Assembly: GCF_021917145.1 (NCBI RefSeq)
Contig: NC_061066.1
Location: 9,916,803-9,980,802 of the forward strand
Reading direction: 5' to 3'
DNA: 64,000 nucleotides
From: Hypomesus transpacificus
Taxonomy: Eukaryota; Chordata; Actinopteri; Osmeriformes; Osmeridae
Below the pieces are notes generated by a model. That model saw only the letters and a list, made by a program, of their open reading frames with translations, had not been told where the DNA came from and made no database searches. Positions 34,885-46,000 of the stretch are shown piece by piece. Both the position numbers and the translations under genes were made by a program. The stretch's first letter is position 1; every line of letters starts with the position of its first letter.

Positions 34885-37800
34885 ATGGCGTCAAGCGGGT
34901 TGCACGGTAAGCAATGAGAAGCGTCGACTTGCTTCCAAGCTCCCAATATTTATTACAACTTCTTATTCAGTGATAGATTACATAATGATTCTCTTGAGAG
35001 AACAATTACTTGTATTTTCAAACATAAGTCGATTATTTGTATTTACGTTTCACTTTCGTTTAGCGTCAATGTAATTTTTGTTACAAACAATTTTTTTTTG
35101 TTTGAATCACGGTTTGTTTTATTTACGAATATAAATATGATAAATATGTCAAAGTCATGGAAATTACAAAACATATATAAAATTCACACGTTTAAGTGAG
35201 CAGTGTGGGCTATACTGCTAGGAAGCCGGGTGTGAGAATCCATGTCTTTCCCGAGGAAGGAAATAGACCTTGGAAGCAAAGAAGGATTCTTCACTCCCAC
35301 TCCACTTTTCAATTTATAATTTATTAACTTGTATTTAAAGTACCTATTTAATTTTACCTAATCTAAATTCATCTTCAACTGTACTGTCGGGACGATTCAA
35401 CCCTAAAAAATGGATGGACCCTGTGAGCTTTTAAGGTGCTGACCTTGATCTCTTCCCGTGCAGCTTCCAGCATCAAGGAGGAGTACTCCAGCAGCAGTGA
35501 TGATGAGGCGTCCTCCGGGAGCGACCCAGAGGTGGAGGCAGACTGGTCCCTGGTCCCTGCCCACCAGCAGGTCAGTTCTCTGGGCCTCGGCTGGGAGACG
35601 CCCCCTGGGGCTGCAGTTGGAGATACACCAGTGATGGGTCACTCATCAGCGATTCGTTCATTGTAAACAAATCTTTCCTAAGACTCAGGTGTAGCAGATT
35701 CGGTCATTTTCTAATTTTGCTGGACAAGATTCCAAGATCCAAATTAAGTGAAATGATCCGATAACTATACTGTAGCCTCTCAATCTGAATGAGATGCAAG
35801 CTGCATCTCTTCTGAACTTGGCTACCCCTAACCTAGATTCATATATAAAAAAAAGAGATTTCCTTTCATGATGGTTACTTTGATTACTAGTCAATTACTA
35901 GTATAATAACAAGTTGTTCCTAGTGTGTGTGCTGTCTCAGCCCTGCTGTGTGTGTGCAGACAGAGCCCTGCAGGTCCTACAACAGCCATGGCGGCTGCAG
36001 GAGAGGGGCTGATTGTCTCTTCCTCCACCTGTGTAAGTATGCTGTGGGGGGGACGTGCCGGAAGGGGGCCAGCTGCCCCCTCGCTCACCCAGGGGCACCC
36101 ATACACCCCTCTGGAGATCACCGTGGAGACAGGAGTGCACAGGGTCAGGGATCTCAATCAAGAGGTGAGGGGGCGTGCTGTGTCTCCTTTACTCCTCTTC
36201 CTTCTCATCTCCTCTTTCTCCTCATCTCTTCTTTCTCCTCTCCTCCTCATCTCCTCTTTTCCTCCTCCTCCTCCTCCTCCTCATCTCCTCTCTTTCTCCT
36301 CTCCTCCTCATCTCCTCTTTTCCTCCTCCTCCTCCTCATCTCCTCTCTTCTTTCTCCTCTCCTCCTCATCTCCTCTCGTCCTCCTCACCTCTTCCTCTCC
36401 TATCTAACCACTTCTCCTACTCTTCCCCTCCTTCTCCACCCCTCCTCTCCTCTTCCTCCTCTCCTCATCCTCCTCCTAACCTGTTATCTGTTTGGTTTGC
36501 TGCTGTCAGAGGGGAGGCTGGGTGATGAGCGAGCGTACCAGTGGCAGCTGAACGCTGGGCAGGGCTGGGTGGACGTGGCCAACGACCACATCATAGAGGC
36601 ACAGTACAGCCTGCCCAACACCTCCGGCATATGCATCTTTAACACCCCCTATGGGTAGGTCCTGGAAGTTCCCCTTGAGGAGCACCTGACAGCTCAATTT
36701 GTCTTTTTATTTCAATTCTTAATATCTCGTTGGGTCTGCACTTCTGTGTCAGCACCTGGTTCTGGAGGACTTATTCCTGAGCTGCCATCTCCCTCCTCTT
36801 CTCTCCGTCCTTCTTCTCCTCTCTCCGTCTCACTCTGTGTCTCTCTCTTCCTCCCTCCTCCTCTCCTTCTGGTCTCAGGAGGGTGAACATCGACTTCAAG
36901 CGGATGAGGGTGCTTGAGAAGGACATCCGAGTGAGGCGTCTGGACGGAAGGAAGACGACCTGGGTCTGGTTCTACAGCAGCAGTGGCTGTGGCTGGGTCT
37001 CCTATGACAGGAAGGTAGACAACACAGGTGGCACACAGCCTGAGATGCACAGCTTGCAAAAGACAAACACTGAGCAAATATGAAATTAAAAAACATCTGA
37101 AATTATTGATATTTTGATATTTCTGGCAGGCTACTTCTGTTAGTTTATTCCCAGAAGTCGTTCCTGAACAGTCTCTCTTACTGAAGCTAACATTTAAATC
37201 AATATATTTCTTGCAGGGCAATAACGGTAGTTGTTTTTTAAACCTTGAGGATTCCACAGGAAAGCCAGGCCCTCTGAAAAGCTCTGAAATTGAGCAGCAG
37301 TACCAGCAGAACCCAAAGGGTTCCCTCACATTCCACATCAACTCAGATCAGTATGAGATCAAGTTCAAAGGTACAAATGATCACAGAATCTACACCAGTC
37401 TCTTGCCAACATGGTTGTGTTTCAGTGGTGTGTTCTTAAACACGGTTCTTTGTGTGTGTTTGTTCAGAGAAGCAGCAGGTGGGTAGAAGCCGCAGGAGGG
37501 TGAGGCGTCGCCCGGAGTACCAACCGAAACAGTCTCAAGGGTGAGTGGAGCTTGTTTTTACTCTACGAGCGCTTGAGTATAAAAACTAAAAGAATGTTTC
37601 ATTGTGTTTCTGTGACTCAGCATGTAGCTGTCTGTGAGTCAGCATGCTGTTCTGTGAGGCAGCATGCTGTTCTGTATGGTCTGACCTGCAGACATAACAT
37701 TTACATTTACGCATTTAGCAGACGCTTTTATCCAAAGCGACTTCCAAGAGAGAGCTTTACAAAAGAGCATAGGTCACTGATCATAACAACGAGGTAGTCC

Positions 37801-40800
37801 CAAACATTGCAAGCAGCCAAAACATGAAGCATACATTGTGAAAAACCAAAACAAGTGCCAAAAGGGAAGACCCATAAGAGCATGCAGTTATACAAGTTAC
37901 AAATTAAAACAACATGAACCACAAAAAGTAGAGGACTGTACCTGTAGAAGAATAATCAACAGTAAAATATTTCACAGCGAGTACAAGACTTAACTTTGTT
38001 ATAACTAACCTACAAGAGCAACAAGTCACTCAATAAGGGTGCAGAACAATGCAATAGCGGACCGATATGAACCTGTCTGTAATATGTGGTTTGAACCACA
38101 TACCCATCAACTACCCATCAACACCCGTATCAGATTCAAGACCCTGGTACTGACCTTCGAAACAGTGAACGGGACTGCACCCGACTACATCAAGTCTCTC
38201 CTGCAGCCTTACTCCCCCACCCGCCACCTACGGTCTTCTTCAGACAACCGTCTGGTGGTCCCACCGCTCAAGACCGCCCGGTCCCAGCACAAGCTCTTCT
38301 CCTGTCTGGCCCCCCAATGGTGGAATCAACTCCCCACCTCCATCAGAGACACTGACTGTCTCCCCACCTTCAAGAAAAGGCTCAAGACGCACATGTTCCG
38401 GGAGTACAACGGCACTTAGGAATGCTTGGCTGAACCTGATGTTAGGTTCCTCCAGGATCACAATGACTCTTATTGAGAGACTTGTTGGTCTTGTAGGTTA
38501 GTTATAACAAAGTTAACTCTTGAACTCTTTTACTCGTTGTGACATATTTAACTGTTGATTGTTCTTCTACAGGTACAGTCTTGCACTTTTTGGGGTTCAT
38601 GTTGTTTTAATTTGTAACTTGTATAACTGCATGCTCTTATGGGTCTTCCCTTTGGCACTTGTTTAGTTGTTCACAATATACAGTGCCCTCCAAAAGTATT
38701 GGAACAGTGAGGCCAATTCCTTTATTTTTGCTGTAGACTGAAAACATTTGGGCTTGACATCAAACGATGAATGTGAAACCAGAGATCAACGTTTCAGCTT
38801 TTATTTCCAGGTATTTACATCAGGATCTGATGCACAAATTAGAAAATATCACCTTTTTGTTCGAACCCACCCATTTGTCACGTGAGCAAAAGTATTGGAA
38901 CATGTGACTGACAGGTGTGTTTTGTTGCCCAGGTGTGTCCTATTACATACATTATTCAATCAATAAATACCACTGAATGTCTACACTCAGGTTCAGATTG
39001 GGTAAGATAGGTTTTGTCTATGCAGACTGTATTCAGAGGTGAAAACAACATGAAAACCAGAGCGCTGTCTTTGGGTGAAAAACAAGCAATTGTGAGTCTT
39101 AGAGAAGATGGAAAATCAATCAGAGCCATTGCAGAAACATTGGCCATAGCCAGTACAACCATTTGGAATGTCCTGAAGAAGAAGAAAACTACTGGTGTAC
39201 TAAGTAACAGACGTCGAACAGGTAGACCAAGGAAAACATCAGCAGTTGATGACAGAAACATTGTGAGAGCTGTAAAGAAAGACCCTAAAACAACTGTTAG
39301 TGAGATCAGCAACAACCTCCAGATGGCAGGAGTGAAGGTATCACTATCTACTGTTCGCAGAAGACTTCATGAACAAAAGTACAAGGGCTACACCAGAAGA
39401 TGCAAACCACTCATTAGCAAGAAGAATAGGAAGGCCAGGCTGGAATTTGCCAAAAAGTACAGAGATGAACCTCAAAAATTCTGGGACAAAGTTTTATGGA
39501 CTGATGAGACAAAGATTAACTTTTACCAAAGTGATGGAAAGGCTAAAGTTTGGAGAAAGAAAGGAACTGCTCATGATCCCAAACACACAAGCTCATCTGT
39601 GAAACACGGTGGAGGTAATGTCATGGCTTGGGCTTGCATGGCTTCTTCTGGGACGGGCTCATTAATCTTCATTGAGGATGTAACACATGATGGCAGCAGC
39701 AAAATGAACTCGGAAGTCTACAGAAACATTTTGTCTGCCAATTTAAGGAAAGATGCAACCAAACTGATTGGCAGAGCCTTCATCATGCAGCAAGATAACG
39801 ACCCAAAACACACTGCCAAAACAACAAAGGAGTTCATCAGGGGCAAGAAATGGAAGGTATTAGACTGGCCAAGTCAATCTCCAGACTTAAACCCTATAGA
39901 GCATGCATTTTACCTGCTTAAGAGGAGACTGAAGGGAGGAACCCCACAAAACAAACAACAACTGAAAGAGGCTGCAGTGAAAGCCTGGGAAAGCATCAAA
40001 AAGGAAGAATGCAAAAGTTTGGTGACGTCAATGGGTCACAGACTTGCTGCAGTTATTGAAAGCAAAGGATTTGCAACTAAATATTAAGTCTTATTCACTT
40101 AAATATGTTTTAAGTATATCTGTTCCAATACTTTTGATCACATGACAAATGGGTGGATTCAAACAAAATGTGATATTTTCTTAGTTGTGCATCAGATCCT
40201 GATGTAAATACCTGGAAATAAAAGCTGAAACGTTGATCTCTGGTCTCACGTTCATTATTTGATGTCAAGCCCAAATGTTTTCAGTCTACAGCAAACATAA
40301 AGGAATTCGCCTCACTGTTCCAATACTTTTGGAGGGCACTGTATGCTTCATGTTTTGGCTGCTTGCAATGTTTGGGACTACCTCGTTGTTATGATCAGTG
40401 ACCTATGCTCTTTTGTAAAGCTCTCTCTTGGAAGTCGCTTTGGATAAAAGCATCTGCTAAAGGCATAAATGTAAATGTAAATAGAGTAATCATACTGCAT
40501 TTTAGAGTACCTATTCTGTGAAGGCAGCTGCAGTTCCTTATGAAAGTACAACAGAGAAGCATGCGATCCGGAGGCAGCCATCTTTAGCAGGCTGCATGTT
40601 GTGACAGCATGGCTTCTCTTGATTGGACAGATCTCCGTTAGGGGCGGCGGCCTTCCAGAATGTGGGCATGACTCCTGCAGCCAACCAATCACCTGAGTGG
40701 AAGTTTAAAGGGAAGAGTGGAAAGTGGCACAAGTTCAAAAAAGAGGTGTGTAGCTCCTGCAGACGCTCCTGAATCTCCAGATAAATGAATCAAACATGAT

Positions 40801-41444
40801 GTCAGGGATAACTCTAACCCTAGGCTGGAGGTGGAAGTCCTTATGTCAGGGATAACTCTAACCCTAGGCTGGAGGTGGAAGTCCTTATGTCAGGGATAAC
40901 TCTAACCCTAGGCTGGAGGTGGATGTCCTTATGTCAGGGTCAGGGGGCTGGAGGTGGAAGTCCTTATGTCAGGGTCAGGGGGCTGGAGGTGGATGTCCTT
41001 ATGTCAGGGTCAGGGGGCTGGAGGTGGATGTCAGGGTCAGGGGGCTGGAGGTGGATGTCAGGGTTAGGGGGCTGGAGGTGGATGTCTCACCTTTGTCTTG
41101 ACCCTCAGAACGGGAGCTCTGTGTCCAGCGCTGATATTGAGGCCCAGTACCAGATCAACTCCACAGGCTCCATGAGCTTCACTGCTAATGGGCAACCCTT
41201 CATGCTGGACTTCTCAGGTCTGTTCGCTAGTTAGCTATTCGTATCCAGGTAGCTAGCTACTCATACTGTGGTAGTTAGTTAGGTGTACTGTATTATGATT
41301 AGTTAGCTCTAGATTTTTGGTACACAAAATCCATGAGTGTAGGATATACAGTGCACACAGGCTCACTAATATCTCTCTGTTTCTCCAGCCATGAAGCAGA
41401 TGAATCTCACCACCAAGCAGAGGAGAGCTGTCAGGAGGTTCTAG
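34885..41444 (+). CDS. CCCH zinc finger / triple-WWE protein without a PARP domain (gene 1)
   Basis: Resembles the centre of ZAP and PARP12. Ten coding segments: 34885-34906, 35464-35570, 35960-36164, 36510-36654, 36879-37014, 37217-37370, 37468-37540, 40631-40745, 41109-41217 and 41389-41444; all phases agree, 373 residues. An acidic Ser-rich start (MASSGLHASSIKEEYSSSSD) precedes two CCCH fingers, C-x8-C-x5-C-x3-H (CRSYNSHGGC) and C-x7-C-x5-C-x3-H (CKYAVGGTC). WWE1: AYQWQLNAGQGW to VNIDFKRM; WWE2: WVWFYSSSGCGWVSYD to QYEIKFK, RRVRRRP; WWE3: PEWKFKGKSGKWHKF to FMLDFSAMKQMN, then AVRRF and stop. WWE domains bind iso-ADP-ribose in poly-ADP-ribose. No catalytic domain follows before AATAAA at 42117-42122. 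Segment 40631-40745 rests on phase and WWE match only. I infer a ZAP-like antiviral reader. Confidence 0.8.
37694..38050 (-). mobile_element. L2 3' end, minus copy, forming an inverted repeat
   Basis: It starts CATTTACATTTACGCATTTA and includes AGCGACTTCCAAGAGAGAGC and CATAGGTCACTGATCATAAC. This is the reverse complement of the L2 3' UTR that resumes at 38420 and 40342. The two arms are nearly identical by eye. Confidence 0.85.
38681..40341 (+). mobile_element. Complete Tc1/mariner transposon
   Basis: The ends are CAGTGCCCTCCAAAAGTATT and its complement, flanked by TA on both sides (38679-38680 and 40342-40343). Terminal inverted repeats are about 200 bp with few differences. Each has an inner repeat of AAAGTATTGGAACA (near 38890 and 40125), the IR/DR layout. 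Length is 1661 bp. The nearly matched ends suggest a recent insertion into the L2 tail within intron 7 of the CCCH/WWE gene. Confidence 0.95.
39014..40087 (+). CDS. Tc1 transposase, apparently intact
   Basis: A 357-residue uninterrupted frame; the conventional start is probably the second Met at 39050 (MKTRALSLGEKQ, 345 residues), the usual Tc1 length. The N-terminal paired-like helix-turn-helix includes SLREDGKSIRAIAETLAIA. A GRPRK AT-hook-like motif joins to the second helix-turn-helix. The DDE catalytic core has LWTDETKINF (first Asp), MQQDNDPKHTAK (second Asp) and SPDLNPIEHAF (Glu), with 34 residues between the second Asp and the Glu (DD34E). It cuts and pastes the element at TA sites. 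No stop or frameshift is present, so it could be active if expressed. It is not part of the host gene. Confidence 0.95.
   Translation: MSMQTVFRGENNMKTRALSLGEKQAIVSLREDGKSIRAIAETLAIASTTIWNVLKKKKTTGVLSNRRRTGRPRKTSAVDDRNIVRAVKKDPKTTVSEISNNLQMAGVKVSLSTVRRRLHEQKYKGYTRRCKPLISKKNRKARLEFAKKYRDEPQKFWDKVLWTDETKINFYQSDGKAKVWRKKGTAHDPKHTSSSVKHGGGNVMAWACMASSGTGSLIFIEDVTHDGSSKMNSEVYRNILSANLRKDATKLIGRAFIMQQDNDPKHTAKTTKEFIRGKKWKVLDWPSQSPDLNPIEHAFYLLKRRLKGGTPQNKQQLKEAAVKAWESIKKEECKSLVTSMGHRLAAVIESKGFATKY
40791..41095 (+). repeat. Tandem repeats before the last WWE exons of gene 1
   Basis: Units of GTCAGGGATAACTCTAACCC plus CTAGGCTGGAGGTGGAAGTC shorten progressively to GTCAGGGGGCTGGAGGTGG. It ends just before the acceptor at 41108. 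Confidence 0.85.
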
Positions 41445-42324
41445 ACCCGCCCCCAGCCTCCTGTCCCCAGCCCAATAACATATGAAGTCACAGTCTGTCA
41501 ATGATTTAATATTGCTGCAATTGCATTTAAGTTCTGTTTGTGGGCATCAAGTTTTTATAGCTATGTAACCATACTGCCAACAAGTCCAATTGAGGACATT
41601 CTGGGCTTTCTATGGATTGCTCAAATGTAAATAACCAAAATAATAGTTGTGTAATTCTAGTTGCATAACTATATCACTATATATATATATAACACTATGT
41701 TATTGCCCTATGTTGTGTAAAATGTAAACTTTTTTTTGAATCCCCAGGTGTCAGGGAAATATAGAGAGGGGTTAGACTTAGGAGGAAATGTAGTTGTAAC
41801 ATGTACCATCATATTTACGTGGAAAAAACAATCAGGTGTCGAAAATGACAGTCAAATGAGCACAAATGTTTACAGCTTGAACGTGAGACTGAACACCAGT
41901 TTTTATTGAACATCAAAAGTGCTACTAGCCTAAATGTTATTGAACTGGCCTTAATCGTGTCCTACTTGAAACTGCCATTTGTTATGATTCGTGATGGGAT
42001 CTCCAAAGCCCAAATAACTCCTGCCTTAAACGTGTCATGAGCCTGCTATTTAGGCAGATAACAATTTTTTACAGTCGCTGTTTGAAATCATTTTTTTATT
42101 GTTAATAATAAATATTTGAGTACACAAATGTGTTGGTTCCTGGTTGGTCCTGGTTGTTGGCAAGCTATAAACACCTACCCTAACAATAAAACAAAGAAAG
42201 AGAAAGACTGGTTAGCTTGCTAGTTAGCCTGCCAAAGCAGATCTGTTTGGGCTTGTGTTTCAAGGGTTAAACAAACAACCCCAGAGGAATCCGTGGTAGA
42301 TTCCGTTAACACATGAGCAGAATG
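41445..42324 (+). other. 3' UTR of CCCH/WWE gene 1 and intergenic gap
   Basis: AT-rich and non-coding, with AATAAA at 42117-42122. No catalytic PARP motif (H-Y-[EYI] triad region) is seen in any frame here. Confidence 0.6.
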
Positions 42325-42334
42325 GAAAATGAAA
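42325..42334 (+). promoter_or_regulatory. ISRE-type element upstream of WWE gene 2
   Basis: GAAAATGAAA, followed by GT, matches the GAAANNGAAA core and equals the ten-base core upstream of gene 1. About 75 bp downstream a donor-like AAGAAAG-TAAGTATG (near 42408) may end a noncoding first exon. Confidence 0.55.
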
Positions 42335-43038
42335 GTGGTCTATGAAAATTGTGACACGTTCTGTTTACGGCGTAAAACTTTGACTCTCCTGTTTGATTTC
42401 AAGAAAGTAAGTATGTTTTAAATTTTCAACGTGATCAAATTCAGTTTGAATGGAAGAATTAGCCATAAGTAAGAAATTCGTGTTTATTATTGGGCTTAGT
42501 AGCCTATAAATACTGACGAATAGTTGTATTGCTCCAAGTACTATCGTAGTGGTTTTATATGAAATTAATGATTATTGCATTACAGTGAATACGTTATTAC
42601 ACAGTGTCAAGCATTCACACGTGGTAAGTCTGCTTTCTGGTCCGCAGACTCTTTTCATTATCTTCTGTCTGTCAGTTCTCTCCGGACATTTTAATTTTTA
42701 CTTTACAAAACACCGAAACTAACTTGGGCAAAATACATACATTTATATTTGTATTTACTTTTAGAAGACGCTTTTTAAAGTTGCATGCCACCGAATAAAT
42801 TACTAGGCAGTGCAATAGATAATATTGAGTTTTTAAATGGCAGTATGACGAAGAGGAAGTGGTGCATTTCCCCCCGGCCACTCCTAGTTACATCCACCCT
42901 GCCCCAGGTGAGATCACATTCTGTTAGAGAGACACTATCACGTCAACCCTTATCCTTTTATGAAGTGCCAAATACTGGTTTGTTCTGTTTACAACAATAC
43001 CATCCACTGGATCCAACCTTTTACTGTTAATCTGCTAG

Positions 43039-46000
43039 TAAATGGGAGCCATTTTGAGTGGCAGCTTTTTGAAGACCAGAGCTGGCTTCGTATCGCTAAC
43101 CAGCATGTGATCGAGACACACTACTGCCAGCCTGGAGCTGCTGGGATCACCCTCAATACCTCCAGCAGGTTGGTGCACGTCTACCTGTCCTCCTGTCCTC
43201 ACCTCTCCTGTCCTCACCTCTCCTGTCCTCACCTCTCCTGTCCTCACCTCTCCTGTCCTCACCTCTCCTGTCCTCACCTCTCCTGTCCTCACCTCTCCTG
43301 TCCTCACCTCTCCTGTACTGAAGCTGTGTGTGTGTGTGGTTCAGACCGGTGTACATCGACTTCGACAGGATGACGACCCAGAGCACGGCCCTACAGGTCA
43401 GGAGACTCAGCATCCTACCTGCCGGCCAATCAGAGGACGTGGGCTGGTACTTCAGAGATGACAGGTTGTGGTGTGAATATGGGTTAAAGGTGAGTCACTT
43501 TGGAGGTTAGTAAGAAAGTTCTACGAATACATTTCTACAAATCTACATATACCGACCCACACAAGGTCTTCATTTGGCCTTAATTCTGATCACTCCTCCC
43601 TCTCTTACTCCTCCCCTCCTCTCTCTCTCCCACTCTTCCCCTCCTCTCCTCTCCCACTCTTCCCCTCCTCTCCTCTCCCACTCTTCCCCTCCTCTCCTCT
43701 CCCACTCTTCCCCTCCTCTCCTCTCCCACTCCTCCCCTCCTCTCCCACTCCTCCTTTCCTCTCTCTCTCTCCCTACTTCCCCCTCCAGGGAGCCTCAGTC
43801 AGCAGTAGCGATTTGGAGCAGCAGTTCATCCAGAATCCTCTGGGAAACTTCCAGTTCAAAGTGAGGCACCAGTCCTACTGCGTCGACTTCTCAGGTGAGG
43901 GTCGGGTGAGGGTTGGGGTCAGGCAGGGGCGGACTGGCCATCGGGGATACCGGGAGAAACCCCGGTGGGCCGACGGGGTTGGGATGGTCCAAAACACCGG
44001 CCCACTTCCATTACCAACCGGCCCTCTGACATCGCCAGCATCTCATAATATTTCACATGTCACAGCTTGAATACATATAAATTGCTCTAAGACCTTTTGT
44101 AGTCTAGAATCACTGACTGAGCTTTATACTGCTCCTCGCGATCTGTATTTACACTCATGGTGCCAATTTTTGGAAAATGTTCTGACGTGTCTTCTGAAAT
44201 GGACTTCGGACTTCGGAAGTTTAACGTAAGAAATTAAACATATATGATGTAATTTCTTTGTAATCATCCAAAATAATGCTAAGTGTATGGGTATTTTTCC
44301 AAGTAGGCCAATGACTGGTCGATACGTGCAATGCATTGAGTGGACAACTCGCCGTGTTTTGAGTGGGCCGCGCCGTTTACTGCATGGGCCCGTCTGACAG
44401 TATAACTCCCGGCCCACTTTTACTCCCCAGTCCGTCCCTGGGGTCGGGTGAGGGTTGGGGACAGGTGGAGGTGAGGGTTGGGGTCAGGTGAGGGTTGGGG
44501 TCAGGTGGAGGTGAGGGTTACATTTAGTCATTTAGCAGATGCTCTTATCCAGAGTGATTTACAGTAAATACAGGGACATTCCCCCCGAGGCAAGTAGGGT
44601 GAAGTGCCTTGCCCAAGGACACAAGAGACACACAACGTCCTCCCTCCTCCTCCTCCCTCTTCCTCCTCCCTCCTCCTCCCTCATCCCTCCTCCTCCTCCT
44701 CCTCCCCCCTCAGCAATGAACCAGACCAACCAGACTACCCATGTGCAGAGGAAGGTACGACGGCGGCCCAAGTTCAACACCCTCATCTCAGTGAACATCA
44801 GGTACTCCTATCTACTTCCTCCTTCCTGTCTACTTAAATTTACATTTATTCATTTAGCAGACGCTTTCATCCAAAGCGACTTCCAAGAGAGAGCTTTACA
44901 GAAGTGCATAGGTCCCTGATCATAACACCAAGATTTCCCCAAACATGAAGCATACATTGTGAAAAACCAAAAATAAGTGCCAAAGGGAAGAACCATAAGA
45001 GCATGTAGTTACAAGTTACAATTAATCAACATGAACCTCAAAAAGTGCAAGAGTGTACCTGTAGAAAAGCAAGCAACAGTACACATTTTTCACAGTGAGT
45101 ACAAGAATTTTAAATCAGTTACAGCTAACCAACAAGAGCCACAAGTCTCTAAGTAAGCGTCATTGTGATCCTGGAGGAAACTAACATCATGTCCAGCAAA
45201 TCATTCCTACATACTTCCTCCTTCCTATCTACTTCCTCCTTCCTGTCTACTTCCTCCTTCCTGTCTACTTCCTCCTTCCTGTCTACTTTCTTCCTGTCTC
45301 CTCCTCTCCTTCCTCCCATGTCCATTTTCAGTTATAAAGGAGCTTGGCAAAGAACAGACTGTTCTGCCTCAGTAATATGGCCTCTGGTTCTCTTCCCAGT
45401 CCCGCCCCTGCCCTGCTGATGCCCCCTGCTGGTGTCGTGTGGGAGTACATGGGTGAAGAGGGAGTGTGGATGGAATACCAAGCTTATGTGAGTCTGCTGC
45501 ACCTAGCTCAGATCGTGGGGTCATTCTACGAGTCTGCACAGGGTGGGATTAGATGCTCTTGACCATGTGGGTTAGGACCATGTGGTGTGTGTGGTGTGTA
45601 GGGTTAGGACCATGTGGTGTGTGTGGTGTGCAGGGTTAGGACCATGTGGTGTGTGTGTGGTGCAGGGTTAGGACCATGTGGTGTGTGTGTGTGTGTGGTG
45701 TGTAGGGTTAGAACCATGTGGTGTGTGTGGTGTGCAGGGTTAGGACCATGTGGTGTGTGTGGTGTGTGGTGTGTAGGGTTAGGACCATGTGGTGTGTGTA
45801 GGGTTAGGACCATGTGGTGTGTGTGGTGCAGGGTTAGGACCATGTGGTGTGTGTGTGTGTGGTGTGTAGGGTTAGGACCATGTGGTGTGTGTAGTGTGTA
45901 GGGTTAGGACCATGTGGTGTGTGTGGTGTGCAGGGTTAGGACCATGTGGTATGTGTGTGGTGTGTGTTTCCTGTGAGTTTCTCCTGGTCTTCCTTGACGG

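Larger units (their letters stand above)
38090..40490 (+). mobile_element. L2 3' part, plus copy, split by a Tc1 element
   Basis: The end of the L2 frame (RIRFKTLVLTFETVNGTAPD, WWNQLPTSIRDTDCLP, FREYNGT stop near 38419) is followed by the 3' UTR to 38680. The Tc1 element occupies 38681-40341 and the UTR resumes at 40342, ending in GGATAAAAGCATCTGCTAAA and a TAAATG repeat near 40490. It is 5' truncated, so not active. Confidence 0.88.

Noticed and set aside
36175..36525. Ser/Pro-rich frame running on from exon 3 of gene 1
   Set aside because: It reads through the donor at 36165 into a CTCCTCCTC intronic tract; the WWE exon is reached only by splicing to 36510.
41445..42784. Search for a PARP catalytic domain downstream of gene 1
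   Set aside because: No frame with the conserved transferase motifs was seen, and a stop plus AATAAA precede gene 2.
45604..45901. Repeat-encoded Cys/Val/Gly-rich frames in WWE gene 2
   Set aside because: They are read from the 32-bp GT-rich minisatellite and are not spliced to neighbouring exons in phase.
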